Assembly (NCBI GenBank): GCA_034336665.1
Contig: JAPFBE010000033.1
Location: forward strand, 2,418,001-2,482,000
Origin: Luscinia megarhynchos
Taxonomy: Eukaryota; Chordata; Aves; Passeriformes; Turdidae
Reading direction: 5' to 3'
Length of the DNA: 64,000 nucleotides
In this document: positions 30,963 through 41,284 of the stretch, piece by piece
How the letters are laid out: each line of letters begins with the position of its first letter
Numbering within the stretch: position 1 is the stretch's first letter
Notes under the pieces: model-generated
Database searches by the model: none
Told to the model about the DNA's origin: nothing
The model's input: only the letters and a program-made list of their open reading frames with translations
Made by a program: the position numbers and the translations under genes

Positions 30963-31713
30963 TGGGATAGGAGTAGTAATTTTGGACATGTGTATTTGTG
31001 TGTCTAACATTTGAGAATGCTAAACCCCACAGAAGGAAAATATTGCCTTCAAGAAATCACCAGAAATCATGGACCGATCTGCTGAGTTCTCAGCACTCCA
31101 GTTGAAAGATCTTTTAACTTGAAACAGCAGTTACCATTTATATGAATTCCAGTATGCTATCCCCTTTCCTTTCTGCCCTGTTTACTAGAAATCCCACCAA
31201 AGAGGGGAAAGATACCCAGATTAGACAACAAGGGAAAGGTAACATTACGTTAGTCCTGATCAATGTCTAAAGCCATGGGGCTGGTTGCCAAAGACTGGAG
31301 AGATTGATGTCTCTGAGACACTTTGGGATGTATGTGTGTGTAGGGAGGTGGCAGGTCAGGCCTTGCCCTGGCTGCAACTGGCTCCCCAGCCTGCCCTGGC
31401 TCCTCACCCCACCCTGCAGAGCCAGCATCCCAGACCTGCAGTGGTGCCAGTCATGAACACAGCAGAGGCAGTGCTCCCTTCTCCCCATACCCAGCTCCAG
31501 AGAGATCAAAAAAACAGAAAACCCACTGGGGGAGGGAAGGCTCAGGAAAGTCAAGGGAAATAAAATTAATTTTAGAATTTCTCTATGAGGGCTTTTCTAT
31601 ATATTCTATGCCTTTCTATCTTCTTCTGCTTCGAAAATTTTAATTAGTATTGGTTAAGTCAGTAAGTTAGGTGGAAGTGACATTAAAGGAAGATAACTTC
31701 CAAAGGGGGGAAT
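30963..31713 (+). other. probable decayed ERV interior before LTR X
   Basis: No domain can be named. The last bases, ccaaaggggggaat, form a polypurine tract followed by an LTR start, so this is likely the 3' interior of a class II element. Confidence 0.3.
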
Positions 31714-31930
31714 TGTTGGAAATGATACAACTTTAAAAAGTTTTTTATTTTATAACTGTAGTCAGGTTTGTTTGCCTTTGTCCAGGAGAAAAGAGAATTG
31801 AAGTTTCTTTTCAAATGACTCTGTTTCACTTCTCAAAACCTGTTGAGTTTAACATGTATATAAAATGCGAGTAGCCAGCAGACACACAGATACCAGCAGA
31901 TAAGCAAACTTCAACGGACATTAACGAACA
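31714..31930 (+). mobile_element. LTR X, 5' part only
   Basis: It starts TGTTGGAAATGATAC after a polypurine tract and has a TATA-like tatataaaatgcg near 31860. It is cut off at about 31930 where a minus-strand ERV-1-type LTR piece begins. Confidence 0.5.
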
Positions 31931-31932
31931 CC

Positions 31933-32045
31933 TGTCAGGAAAATTAATCCACAAACTCCAGAGGTTTATGTCCAAAAAGGAGACAGAGGAGTCCTGTAAC
32001 TTTTTTTTTAATAAAGGGAGACCTCATGGGCATTTCCCATGAGCT
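31933..32045 (-). mobile_element. ERV-1-family LTR fragment (R-U5)
   Basis: The reverse complement matches the last 110 bases of the ERV-1 LTR: tctccctttatt, aggactcctctgtctccttt, gacataaacctctgg and ttaattttcctgaca. U3 is missing. Confidence 0.75.
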
Positions 32046-32046
32046 C

Positions 32047-32415
32047 TGTAGTGGATCTAGCACTGGCCAAATTGCCAGTGCACCCACTAGAATTATTTAC
32101 TCATTTCGTGATGTGAGATAGGATTAGGAGAAAGGCAAAGCAGGCTCAACCATTGAAGGGTAAAAAGAAAACTTTATAAACAGAATTAAAAGAAAAATAA
32201 TAAGAAAATTAGAATAAACCTTCAGAATACGTCTCCTCCCCCCACACCCTCTTTTCTTTCCCACTGACAAAGTAAAGAGACAAAACATGGGACTTTCAGT
32301 CAGTTTACCACTTCTACAATAGTCTTCTTCAGTTCTCTTAGGGAGAGGAGTCTCTCTTGCTATGCCATGGAGACTTCTTCACAAGAAACAATTCTCTCAT
32401 GGCTTCAGTGTGTGA
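32047..32415 (-). mobile_element. partial LTR related to LTR N
   Basis: It starts tgtagtggatctagcactgg on the plus strand and shares with LTR N the layout gtcaccaat-type terminus, caggctcaa, a minus-strand AATAAA region and a run of tccctctcc-like sequence. The 5' part of the LTR is missing beyond about 32415. Confidence 0.4.
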
Positions 32416-32933
32416 TAATTGATAAAAGATTTGTGTTAATCATAAAAATATTGGGGTTTGCATAAAGCAGAATACTAAGGTCTGAAGTGAAGCATGGACA
32501 CTAAATAGAGGAAAATATATAATGGAATCATTCTGTTTTAAATCCCCTTGTTATGAATATTATGTTTTCTAATTAAGTTTTATCGACTACCAGTTTGCAA
32601 AATCAGACTTTCTGATAGTCCAATAGATTTTGCAAAATCAGACTTCCTGCCTTTGTGTGATCAATGCTGCCTATCTACAAAGACCAGACTTGCCAATTTT
32701 TACCTATTTCATCTACCAAGACCAGATGGTTGTCTATGAAACTTGACTATCGCCCAGTGATTTTACAGATGTTTATTCATCACCGCTGCTTACCTGGCAA
32801 AATCATGACAGGAAAAAAAAACAATTATTGATGACAACGAGAGACCATACTATAAGAAGAGGCTGAAAATCAAGGTTTGATGGAGCGTGGAGTGGGCAGT
32901 GACCCTTCACGTTCCCCAGCGCTGCTTGCTCCA
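32416..32933. other. unassigned, possible LTR remnant
   Basis: AT-rich, with the phrase gcaaaatcagactt repeated twice (about 32597 and 32634). A TATA-like actataagaag lies near 32850. No termini were found. Confidence 0.3.
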
Positions 32934-34404
32934 TGTCTTGGTTTAATTTAGGTTTTCCAATTTTAATATACTCAATTTCTCTTTGAGATAGGATTTAGGA
33001 GCAAAACCAAGGCAGACATAAAACTTAAAAGTGTATAAAGAGGAAATTTATTAACAACACAAAGAAAAAAAAGAAATTCCGAATAAGATTTCCAGATCAC
33101 ATCATCCTCCCCCCCCACCTTCCACATCCCTTAACAACAACATACAGAGACACTTCAGTCAGTCTTTCACTTAAATAATCATTTCAGTTCCCTTTAGAGA
33201 GAGAAGTTCCTTCTTGTTTTGGCTGTAAGATTCCTTTCCAAGAGAAGAATAAAGTTCTCTTGTGACTTCACTTTCACAATTTGCATCTGCCCGGGAAAAT
33301 TTGCAAATAATGAAACTCCTCCCATCTTCACAGTCTTCCCAGAGCTGTGTTTTTGTGGGCCATGTCAAATTCATGGGGTATTACTTTTTAAGGGCACGCT
33401 GTTGAAAGGCAAAAGTTCTCTTCATCTCTTTTTTCCCATCAAATGTCTCTGTTCATCTTTCCATTCTCCAGAACAGAGACCTCCATTCCCTCGGGGCAAA
33501 GGATCCTTTTCTCAAACACTTTAACCCCTCCATGTGTTTCTCCACAATTTATAGGAATTTTCAGTATAGTTAAATCCACTCCCCATACCTTGCAAAAAGG
33601 TTTATATCAGCCAACTTTCATGGCATCTCCTCAATCTCTTCCCTTCTAGAAACTTGGTTTTCACTTCACTGACTTTAGTATACTTTCTTCTTTATTCCTC
33701 TCATTCAAGGGAGGTCAGGATATCTGCAGTCTTATCCGAGCACTGGAAAGGTTAAAATTGCACACAGAAGGTGAAGGAGCTGAGCCAGGCCATGCTGGAG
33801 CCGTGCCAGGACTTTCAGGCTATGCAGTCTCTGTGGGGAAGACTGAAATGAAACTGCAGAGCCCAGCAAGCGAATGCGGGCGGGGGGGGCGGGTCTCAGC
33901 TGAAACAGAGCCCAACTGCATTTCCCCCAAGCTGCATGGGCAGCTGGGGGGCTTCACATCCCCATGGCTGCTTCCAAGACGGCGGCAGGGGCCTGGCCGA
34001 GCTGTGGCCACACTGGGGGGGCGGAGGGGTGAAGCTAGCATCTTACCAAAGGTTTCTCTTTCCCCTGGCCATCAGTGCCCCTAGCTGAAAACGGGGAGGC
34101 CTCAGTGGCTCCCCCACCCCTGCCCGGCCAATCCGCATGGGGAGGGGAACCCGGCCGGGCCGAGCTGGGCTGGCTGGCCTTACTTTCTCATGAGCCGGAA
34201 GTCAAAGGAGCAAGTTTTCACTTTTACCAATGTGATTCATGGAGGCGAAGTAACTTTTTAATTGGTGTCCCGTCTGTCAATTATTAAATCAGCTTTCTGA
34301 TTGGTCCCAGCACCTCATAGAGGAGGTTCTCATAGAGAAAAAAACCCCTGTGTGTGTGTGTCTTTGCCCCTCCTCCTTTGTGACTTCCATGCAAAACCAG
34401 CACA
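32934..34404 (-). mobile_element. LTR-1 copy C (solo LTR, 1471 bp)
   Basis: This is the inverted partner of copy B. On the plus strand it begins TGTCTTGGTTTAATT and ends CAAAACCAGCACA. Across 32934-33810 it matches the reverse complement of copy B almost base for base, apart from a few homopolymer lengths. From 33810 to 34404 substitutions and indels are frequent. Flanks ctcca and ctatg do not match. Confidence 0.85.
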
Positions 34405-34654
34405 CTATGGAAGATAAAACATCAAAGATTGTTATGAATAATTATCCTAATTGAGCAATGCAGAATGTTTATACACGTATCATCTTCAATGGAATTAAGG
34501 ATCTAATAAACTGCATCTTCATCTATTTTACACAACTTATTATCCTATATTCTTATAGAGTTGCTTACCAATTCCTCATCATAATTGTTTCAGTTGGTTC
34601 CATCTTATGTCTATAACAAAAGAACTGTACCTTGTAATTTAAATGAGCATATAT
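34405..34654. other. unassigned AT-rich flank
   Basis: No feature seen between LTR-1 copy C and the tandem array. Confidence 0.4.
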
Positions 34655-35165
34655 CAACAGAACTTCACTGAAACTTAACATCACTTAAACGTAATAGAAA
34701 TTACACTGAACAGAACTTAACTTTAACATTACTGAAATTGAACAGAATTTGATCTTAATAGAACTTAAGAGGACTTAGAATAACAGAACTTAAACTGAAC
34801 ACTTAAACTTAGCCTTGCTTAAACTTAGCAACATTTAAACTAGACAGAAATTAAATTTAACAGAACTTAACAGAAATTAAATTTAACAGAATCTAAACTT
34901 AGCAGAATTTAAATGTAACAGAACTTCAAATTAACAGAACGTAAACCTAACATCACTTAAATTTAACAACACTGAAGCTTAAGAGAACTTAACATCACTT
35001 AAACTTTACAGAAACATTAACAGAACTTAAATGTAACACAACTTCAAAGTAACAGAGCTTAAACCTAACATTACTTAAACTTAACTCTTAAACTTAAGAG
35101 AACTGAACCTTAACATCATTTAAACTGTACAGAACTGAAAATTAACATCACTTAAATTTAACAAA
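34655..35165. repeat. degenerate AT-rich minisatellite
   Basis: About 510 bases built from a diverged short unit, roughly 15 to 18 bases, of the type acagaacttaaacttaa. Over 25 variants occur (aacagaacttaaa, aacatcacttaaa, agaactgaacc). Spacing is irregular because of indels. The plus strand is poor in G and has few T runs. No reading frame survives. Confidence 0.8.
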
Positions 35166-35625
35166 AGTAGAGGGTGTTCCTTTAAAAGTTTCAGATACAA
35201 CAGAATTTAACTAATTTTCACTCCAATATTATTGAAAGCTACAAAAAATTTGTCATACAACAGTTAAACATCAATGAACAATATGCAGGCAAACAACTGT
35301 TTCGTAACTGAAATAGCAGCAACATGGATTTACTGGAGAGATTACAAAGGTGTGGCAAATATGTTGTGATTTTATGTAATGTAGTTTTGACAATAGCTCA
35401 TGGTAAGTGCAAATACTTTTGAAAATACCCATTCGTAGTCAGGACTTTTCTGGTGTAAGCATAAATTTGCCAGGCTATTTTAAAGTGCAGCTTTACTCAG
35501 AAAAATGGCAACAGTGTATATCTTGGTAAATTCGATTTCAAACCTGCTCAGTTCGTAGATGTAAGACAGCTTTTTGAGATTGCTTGTATGATAGATTTGA
35601 GCTTGGACTATTAAAGGTAATGGGA
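35166..35625. other. unassigned sequence
   Basis: No reading frame, LTR end or repeat recognised. Confidence 0.4.
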
Positions 35626-36135
35626 TGTGGAGGGAGCAGAGCCCCTCACAAGGCCTCCCTGGAGAGCTATTGCCTAGATAAGAATTGCTTAGTCATGGCG
35701 ACTGGACTAAGAGACCCTTCTCCCGCCTCGGGATCCCACATTATCTCCTTGTAAAACTATTGGTCATATTTCCTCAGCCCCAAATCATTGGTCCTTCTGC
35801 CAAGCCATACCTTCCCTATAAAAACATCTGCTTCTACCCAGTTCAGTGGAATGTAGCTGTCACTGGACTCCCTTTGCAGAAGCTGCTATTAAAGAACTCT
35901 GTGGAACCTCTACACAGCACTTCCCATCTCTTCTCCCTGTGTCGGCCGAGGTAGTGTGCAAGCTGACCTGATATCACTGAGTGCTGAAATCACTTAAAGA
36001 GCTGATCGCCTGAAACCCAGACCTTGCTTGCATTGGCACCTTTGCTGCTGAAACTGCCTAAGACTTCAGGGCGGGCTGTTCCTTGTGGGACTTTGCTATC
36101 CAGAATATCTGTGGCATGTCTCTGAAGGTGTGGCA
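35626..36135 (+). mobile_element. LTR M2
   Basis: It starts TGTGGAGGGAGCAG and follows M1 through the TATA-like ctataaaaac (near 35817) and a polyadenylation region (attaaagaactctg). The last 60 bases diverge from M1 and run into the CR1 5' UTR, so the right end is approximate and no target duplication was found. Confidence 0.65.
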
Positions 36136-36267
36136 TGGCAGTTTGTGGGACAGTTTGCACAGGCAGGGCAAGCGGGCAGAGTTGCAGGTTTCCTCCTGCT
36201 AGTGGGGTTTTTAGTTTGCTGTTTGCTGTGTTTATGTTGGTTGGTTGGTTTTAGGATTTTTTGTTAG

Positions 36268-37328
36268 CAATGGTTTTTACATGATCAAAAACTGCAGTTA
36301 GTACAAGTGTATGTAACCAAATAGAACCCTCCAAAAAGTATGTGTCTGTCCAGACCCCTTCGTGTGTAGAGTGTTTGAGCTTATCAGTGGTACCAGGGTG
36401 CATTGCAGAAGAAATCTGCCAGCAGTGTGAATAGGTGAATGATCTCCTTTCGCTGATGGCCGAGCTTAGGGAGGAAGTTGAAAGACTATGGAGTATTAGG
36501 GAAAGGGAAATAAATTGGTGGTGTTCCCCCCTTCCATCTTTGAGGGAGGTACACCAGGAGTCAGAGGACTCCCATGCCTGTCAGGCAATAGGAGGACACC
36601 TGGTAGATGAAGGGGAGTGAAAATGGGTCCCTACTCAGGGAGGTAATAAAAATTCCTCCCAACCTCCACCACCTAGCCAGATGCTACTTCAGAATAGGTA
36701 TGAGGCCCTGGATCTAGACAGTCAGCCAGATGATGTAGAAGAAAATTATCTGTCCAGTGAGCCTCGCAATTATGCTTCATCTGTCAGATGGATCACCACC
36801 TCTAATATTAAAAAGAAAAGAAGGGTAGTTGTAGTGGGGGACACCCTTCTGAGGGGAACAGAGGGCCCCATATGTGGACCAGACCGATCCCACAGAGAGG
36901 TCTGCTTCCTCCCTAGGGCCTGGGCACAGGATATTACTGACAGAATCCCTGGACCAATTCAGCCCTCTGATTGTTACCCATTGCTGATACTCCAGGTTGG
37001 CAGTGATGGGATTGAAAAGAGCAGTGTCAGGGAAATTAAAAGGAACTTTAGGGCACTGGGTCAAGTTGTTGATAGGGCAGGAACACAGGTAGTCTTCTGC
37101 TCAGTCCCTTTGGTGGCAAAGACAAACGGTGAAAGGAATAGGAGAGCCCACATTATCAAGAAGTGGCTCAAGGGTTGGTGTCATCAGCAGAATTTTGGGT
37201 TCTTTGATCATGGGACAACTTTTACAGCACCTGGCCTGCTGGAACTGGATGAGTTCCATTTCTCTGTAAAGGGTAGAAGGATTTTAGCTCATGAACAGGC
37301 GGAACTCATTGAGAGGGCTTTAAACTAG
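36268..37328 (+). pseudogene. CR1 ORF1, broken
   Basis: The same protein as the intact ORF1 of copy 1. The start region hits a TGA after four codons, with further stops near 36433 and 36619 and a frame change. The last 215 codons (36681-37328) are open and hold the esterase domain, with GDTLLRG (catalytic Ser replaced by Thr), VGSDGIE and DEFHF in place of the DGIH motif. The protein would be inactive even if made. Confidence 0.85.
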
Positions 37329-37419
37329 GTTTGAAGGGGGGAAGGGAATATAGCTGGGCTGTCTAGAGGCAGGCTCAAGGGTGGTAAGCCTGAGGTAGGG
37401 GTGAAATCAGTAGTCCAGC

Positions 37420-39580
37420 TGAGGTGCATATATGCGAATGCACGCAGCATGAGTAACAAACAAGAGCTGGAAGCCATGGTGCAACAGCAAAGCTATGACG
37501 TAGTCACAATCACGGAAACGTAATGGGACGACTCACATAGCTGGAGCGCTGCACTGGATGGCTACAAGCTCTCCAGAAGAGACAGGAAATGGGGAAGAGG
37601 TGGAGGGGTGGCCCTTTATATTAGGGAGACTTTTGAGGCTCTGGGTGTTGAGACTAATGACTAAGTTGAATGCCTATGTGTAAGAATTAAGGGGAAGGGC
37701 AACAAGGCTGACATCCTACCGGGAGTGTTATCATCCACCCAATCAAGAAGAAGAGGTGGACAACTTATTCTATAAGCAGCTAGTGAATGTTTCAGGATAA
37801 TCAGCCCTTGTTCTTGTAGGTGACTTCAACCTACCAGACATCTGCTGGGAACTTAATACAGCAGGAAAGAGGCAGTCCAGGAAGTTCTTCGAGTGTGTGG
37901 AGGACAACTTTTTGTTGCAGCTGGTGAGTGAGCCCACCAGGCGAGGGACTATATTAGACCTGTTGTTTGCAAATAGAGATGAGCTGGTGGGAGATGTGCT
38001 GGTTGGAGGCCGCTTGGAGCATAGTGATCATGAAATTATAGAGTTCTTGATCTTTGGTGAAATCAGGAGGAACATCAATAAGACTTTTACATTGGACTTC
38101 CGGAGGGCAGACTTTGGCTTATTTAGGAGACTTTTTCAGAGATTTCCATGGGAAGCAGCCCTTAAAAGTAAAGAAGTCCAGAAAAGGTGGGCATTCTTCA
38201 AAACAGAGATCTTGAGGGCACAGGAACAAATTGTCCCTGTGTGGCGAAAGATGAGTCGACAAGGCACATTTCCAGCCTGGATGGGTAATGAAGTTTTAAA
38301 GGAACTTAAGAATAAAAAGAGGATGTGTCATCTTTGGAAGGAGGGACAGGTCTCTCAGGAAGTATTTAAGGGGGCTGCTAGAGCATGTAGGAAAAAATTT
38401 AGGGAAGCCAAAGCTCAGTTTGAACTTAATTTAGCAACTTTTGTAAAGGATAATAAAAAATGTTTTTACAAATATATTAATGGCAAAAGGAAGGGTAAGA
38501 CCAACCTTTGTTCTCTATTGGATGCAGGAGGGAACTTAGTAACTGCAGATTCGGAGAAGGTGGAAGTGCTTAACACCTTCTTTGCCTCAGTCTTTAGTAG
38601 TAAGATGGCTTGTCCTCAGGACAACTGTCCTCCTGGGTTGGTAGATGGTGTCAGGGAGCAAAATGGTCCCCCTGCTATCCAGGAGGAGGCAGGCAGAGAA
38701 CTGCTGAGCTGCTTGGATGTTCATAAATCTATGGGACCAGATGGGATCCACCCCAGGGTAATAAGGGAGCTGGCGGATGAGCTTGCGAAGCTGCTCTCCA
38801 TCATTTACCAACAGTCCTGGCTCGCTGATGTTGTTCCAGATGACTGAAAGCTGGTCAATGTGGCGCCCATTCACAAAATGGGTGGGAAGGAGGATCCTGG
38901 AAATTATAGGCCAGTTAGTACAACCTTGTTACCTGGTATGGTAATGGAACAGTTTATACTGAGTGTCATCACACAGCACTTACAGGATGGCCAGGGTATC
39001 AGACCCAGCCAGCATGGGTTTAGGAGGGGTAGGTCATATTTGACCAACCTGATCTCTTTATATGACCAGGTCACTCGCCTGTTGGATGCGGGAAAGGCTG
39101 TGGATTTTGTCTATTTGGACTTCAGAAGGCCTTTGACACTGTCTCCCACAGCATACTCCTGGAAAAGCTGGCAGTCCGTGGCTTGGACAGGAGCACTCTT
39201 TGCTGGGTTAAGAACTGGCTGGATGGCCGGGCCTGGAGAGTGGTGGTGAACAGTGGTTCATTCTTTACCTCTGGTCCCGTCCTGACTGGACCAAGGGCTA
39301 CCGCATGAGAGATCTTCTGCTTGATCAGGGCGAAGGCTTGTTGTGTCCCTCAGGGGCCTGTCCTGGGGCCAATTCTGTTCAATATTTTTATTGATGACAT
39401 GGATGAGGGCATTGAGTCTTTCATTAGTAAATTTCCAGACGACACTAAGCTGGGAGCATGTGTCAATCTGTTGGAAGGTAGGAGGGCTCTGCAGAGAGAC
39501 CTGGAATGTTTGGATGGATGGACAGAGTCCAATAAGATGACGTTTAATAAGTCCAAGTGCCGAGTCCTGTATGGACCCTG
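37420..39580 (+). pseudogene. CR1 ORF2 (endonuclease and reverse transcriptase), broken and truncated
   Basis: The endonuclease starts CIYANARSMSNKQ and has stops near 37522 and 37662 and a frame loss near 37720. The frame 37897-38847 (316 codons) spans the end of the endonuclease (RGTILDLLFANRDEL, EHSDHEIIEF), the linker, and the start of RT. RT continues past a stop at 38845 with NYRPVS and HGFRRGRS. FVYLDF near 39103-39120 carries the first catalytic Asp. The second catalytic block reads FPDDTKLG at 39432-39455, with Pro where Ala is usual. The thumb is lost at the ERV-2 junction. Confidence 0.85.
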
Positions 39581-40195
39581 GAAAAACCAGTGCCCAGAAT
39601 GGAGAAAAGGTGACAGCCAGAGAAGGGGAGATTGAAAAGTAAAGAGAGTGGTTGCATATGTTAACGAAGACTGAGGAGTACCAGAGAGTCTTTCATTAAT
39701 GGACCCTCTGGTTATAATCAAGTTAGGGGACAAGGAAAAGAAAATGGAATTTTTGATAAATAGAGGAGCAACATACTCAGTGTTAAACAAAAAGCTTTAA
39801 TTTCTATAACAAATGAGTATGTTATGGTAAAGGGAACAACTGGCCAATCTGAAAAAGGATATTTTTGCAGACTGTTAAAATATAAACTTGGGAAACAATG
39901 GGGAATTCATAAATTTTTATACATGCTCGATTCTCCAAAGGCACTTTTGGGCAGAGATTTCTTGGAACAGTTGGAAGCAAAAATCACATTTAAAAAGGGG
40001 GAAGTTAGTTTAGAGGTAAAGGATCAACAATATGTGGAAATGCTAAGTTTAATGTTAACAGTTAGTGAGACTAAAACTGAGGATGAAGAAGAAATTGACA
40101 AGAAAATAACGGACCAGGTATTCCCTGGGATGTGGGCTTCTAATACACCAGGGAGAGCAAAGAATGCACCTGTGGTGCAAGTCACTTAACAAAAG
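39580..40195 (+). pseudogene. pro: ERV-2 gag end and protease
   Basis: The gag tail reads KNQCPEWRKGD, the last half of a zinc knuckle. After VVAYVNED comes a TGA, then the protease frame with MDPLVIIKLGD. The active site reads LINRGATYSVL, where Asp-Thr-Gly is expected, so it is catalytically dead. The frame 39824-40189 ends the protease with ALLGRDFLEQLEAKITF and starts RT. Confidence 0.8.
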
Positions 40196-41284
40196 CAACC
40201 AGTCAAGGTTAAACATTATCCGTTAAAAAAGGAAGATAGAGAAGGGATTAGCCCAGTAATCAAGAACTTTTTGCAGCTAAGGCTATTGAAAGAGTGCCAG
40301 TCTGATTTTAATACTCCTATTTTTCCTATTAAGAAGCCTGATGGGTCATACGGAGTAGTACAGGACCTGTGAGCTATTAATAAAACAACTGAGGACCTAC
40401 ACCCAGTGGCAGCAAACACATACACCTTGCTAACATGCTTAACGCCTGAACTAACCTGCTTTAGCATTTTAGATTTGAAAGATGCTTTCTTTTGCCTTCC
40501 TCTCCATGAAGCCAGATAGACAATTTTTTTGCCTTTGAATGGGAAAATCCCAAGAGTTGGCATAAGACTCAGCTCACATGGACAGTGCTGCCTCGGGTGT
40601 TTAAAAATAGTCCCACAATATTTGAAGAACAACTTACAAGAGATTTGGAATCCTGAGAAGCCCCATCAGAAGAAGGAGAGCTGTTACAGTACATAGACGA
40701 CCTCCTGATAACCACTCAAACACAAGAGGCATGCATTGCCTGGATGGTAAGCCTTCTGAATTTTTTAGGTTTACAAGAGTATAAAGTATCTCAGAAAAAG
40801 ACTCAGATAGTGAAACAGCAATCTACCTAAGTTATGAAGTCAGTGGTAAACAAAGGACTCTGGGACAAGACTGCAAAGAAGCAATATGCCAGATCCTAAA
40901 ACGTCAGACAATAAAGGAACTGAGAACCTTTCTAGAAATAACAGAGTGGTGTGGATAGTGGATTTATAATTATGGACTATTGGTTAAACTCCTGTATGCC
41001 CTAATTACGAAAGGGAACAGAGATCTCCAATGGACAAAAGAAGCTACGTGAGCCTTCGATCGGTTAAAGAAAGCCCTCATGTCAAGCTCCCAGACATGAG
41101 TAAACCATTCTTTATGTTTTCTCACGAGAAACAGGGAATTACCTTGGGGATACTGGCACAACACTTGGGCCCATGTCAAAGAGCAGTTGCTTATTTTTCC
41201 AAGCATCTGGATGTGGCGGCTAAAGGATGGCCAGGGTGTCTCAGAGCTGTTGCTGCAGTGGTGCTAAATATCCAGGAAGCGTGC
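40196..41284 (+). pseudogene. pol: ERV-2 reverse transcriptase and connection
   Basis: RT pieces include PIFPIKKPDGSYGVVQDL, then LDLKDAFFCLPL (first catalytic Asp), [13 protein letters not shown], and LLQYIDDLLIT with YIDD at 40690-40701. The connection region reads KQGITLGILAQHLGPCQRAV. Stops occur near 40190, 40372, 40519 and 40656, and others follow. It is cut at 41284 by LTR P1. Pol resumes at about 43437 with some RNase H linker sequence missing. Confidence 0.8.

Larger units (their letters stand above)
36136..39580 (+). mobile_element. CR1 LINE (copy 2), 3' end missing
   Basis: It has the 5' UTR (with ttgcacaggcagggcaagc, shared with copy 1), a broken ORF1 and a broken ORF2 that reaches the middle of reverse transcriptase. 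At about 39580 it joins ERV-2 gag sequence, so the end of RT, the 3' UTR and the CR1 tail are lost. It is older than copy 1, judging by stops in both ORFs. Confidence 0.85.

Noticed and set aside
25399..34404. Copies B and C as the two LTRs of one provirus
   Set aside because: Proviral LTRs are direct repeats. B and C are inverted, and the DNA between them contains unrelated LTRs, not a retroviral interior.
34655..35165. Possible CRISPR-like array
   Set aside because: The units are not conserved, there are no unique spacers, and the context is a vertebrate genome. It is a degenerate tandem repeat.
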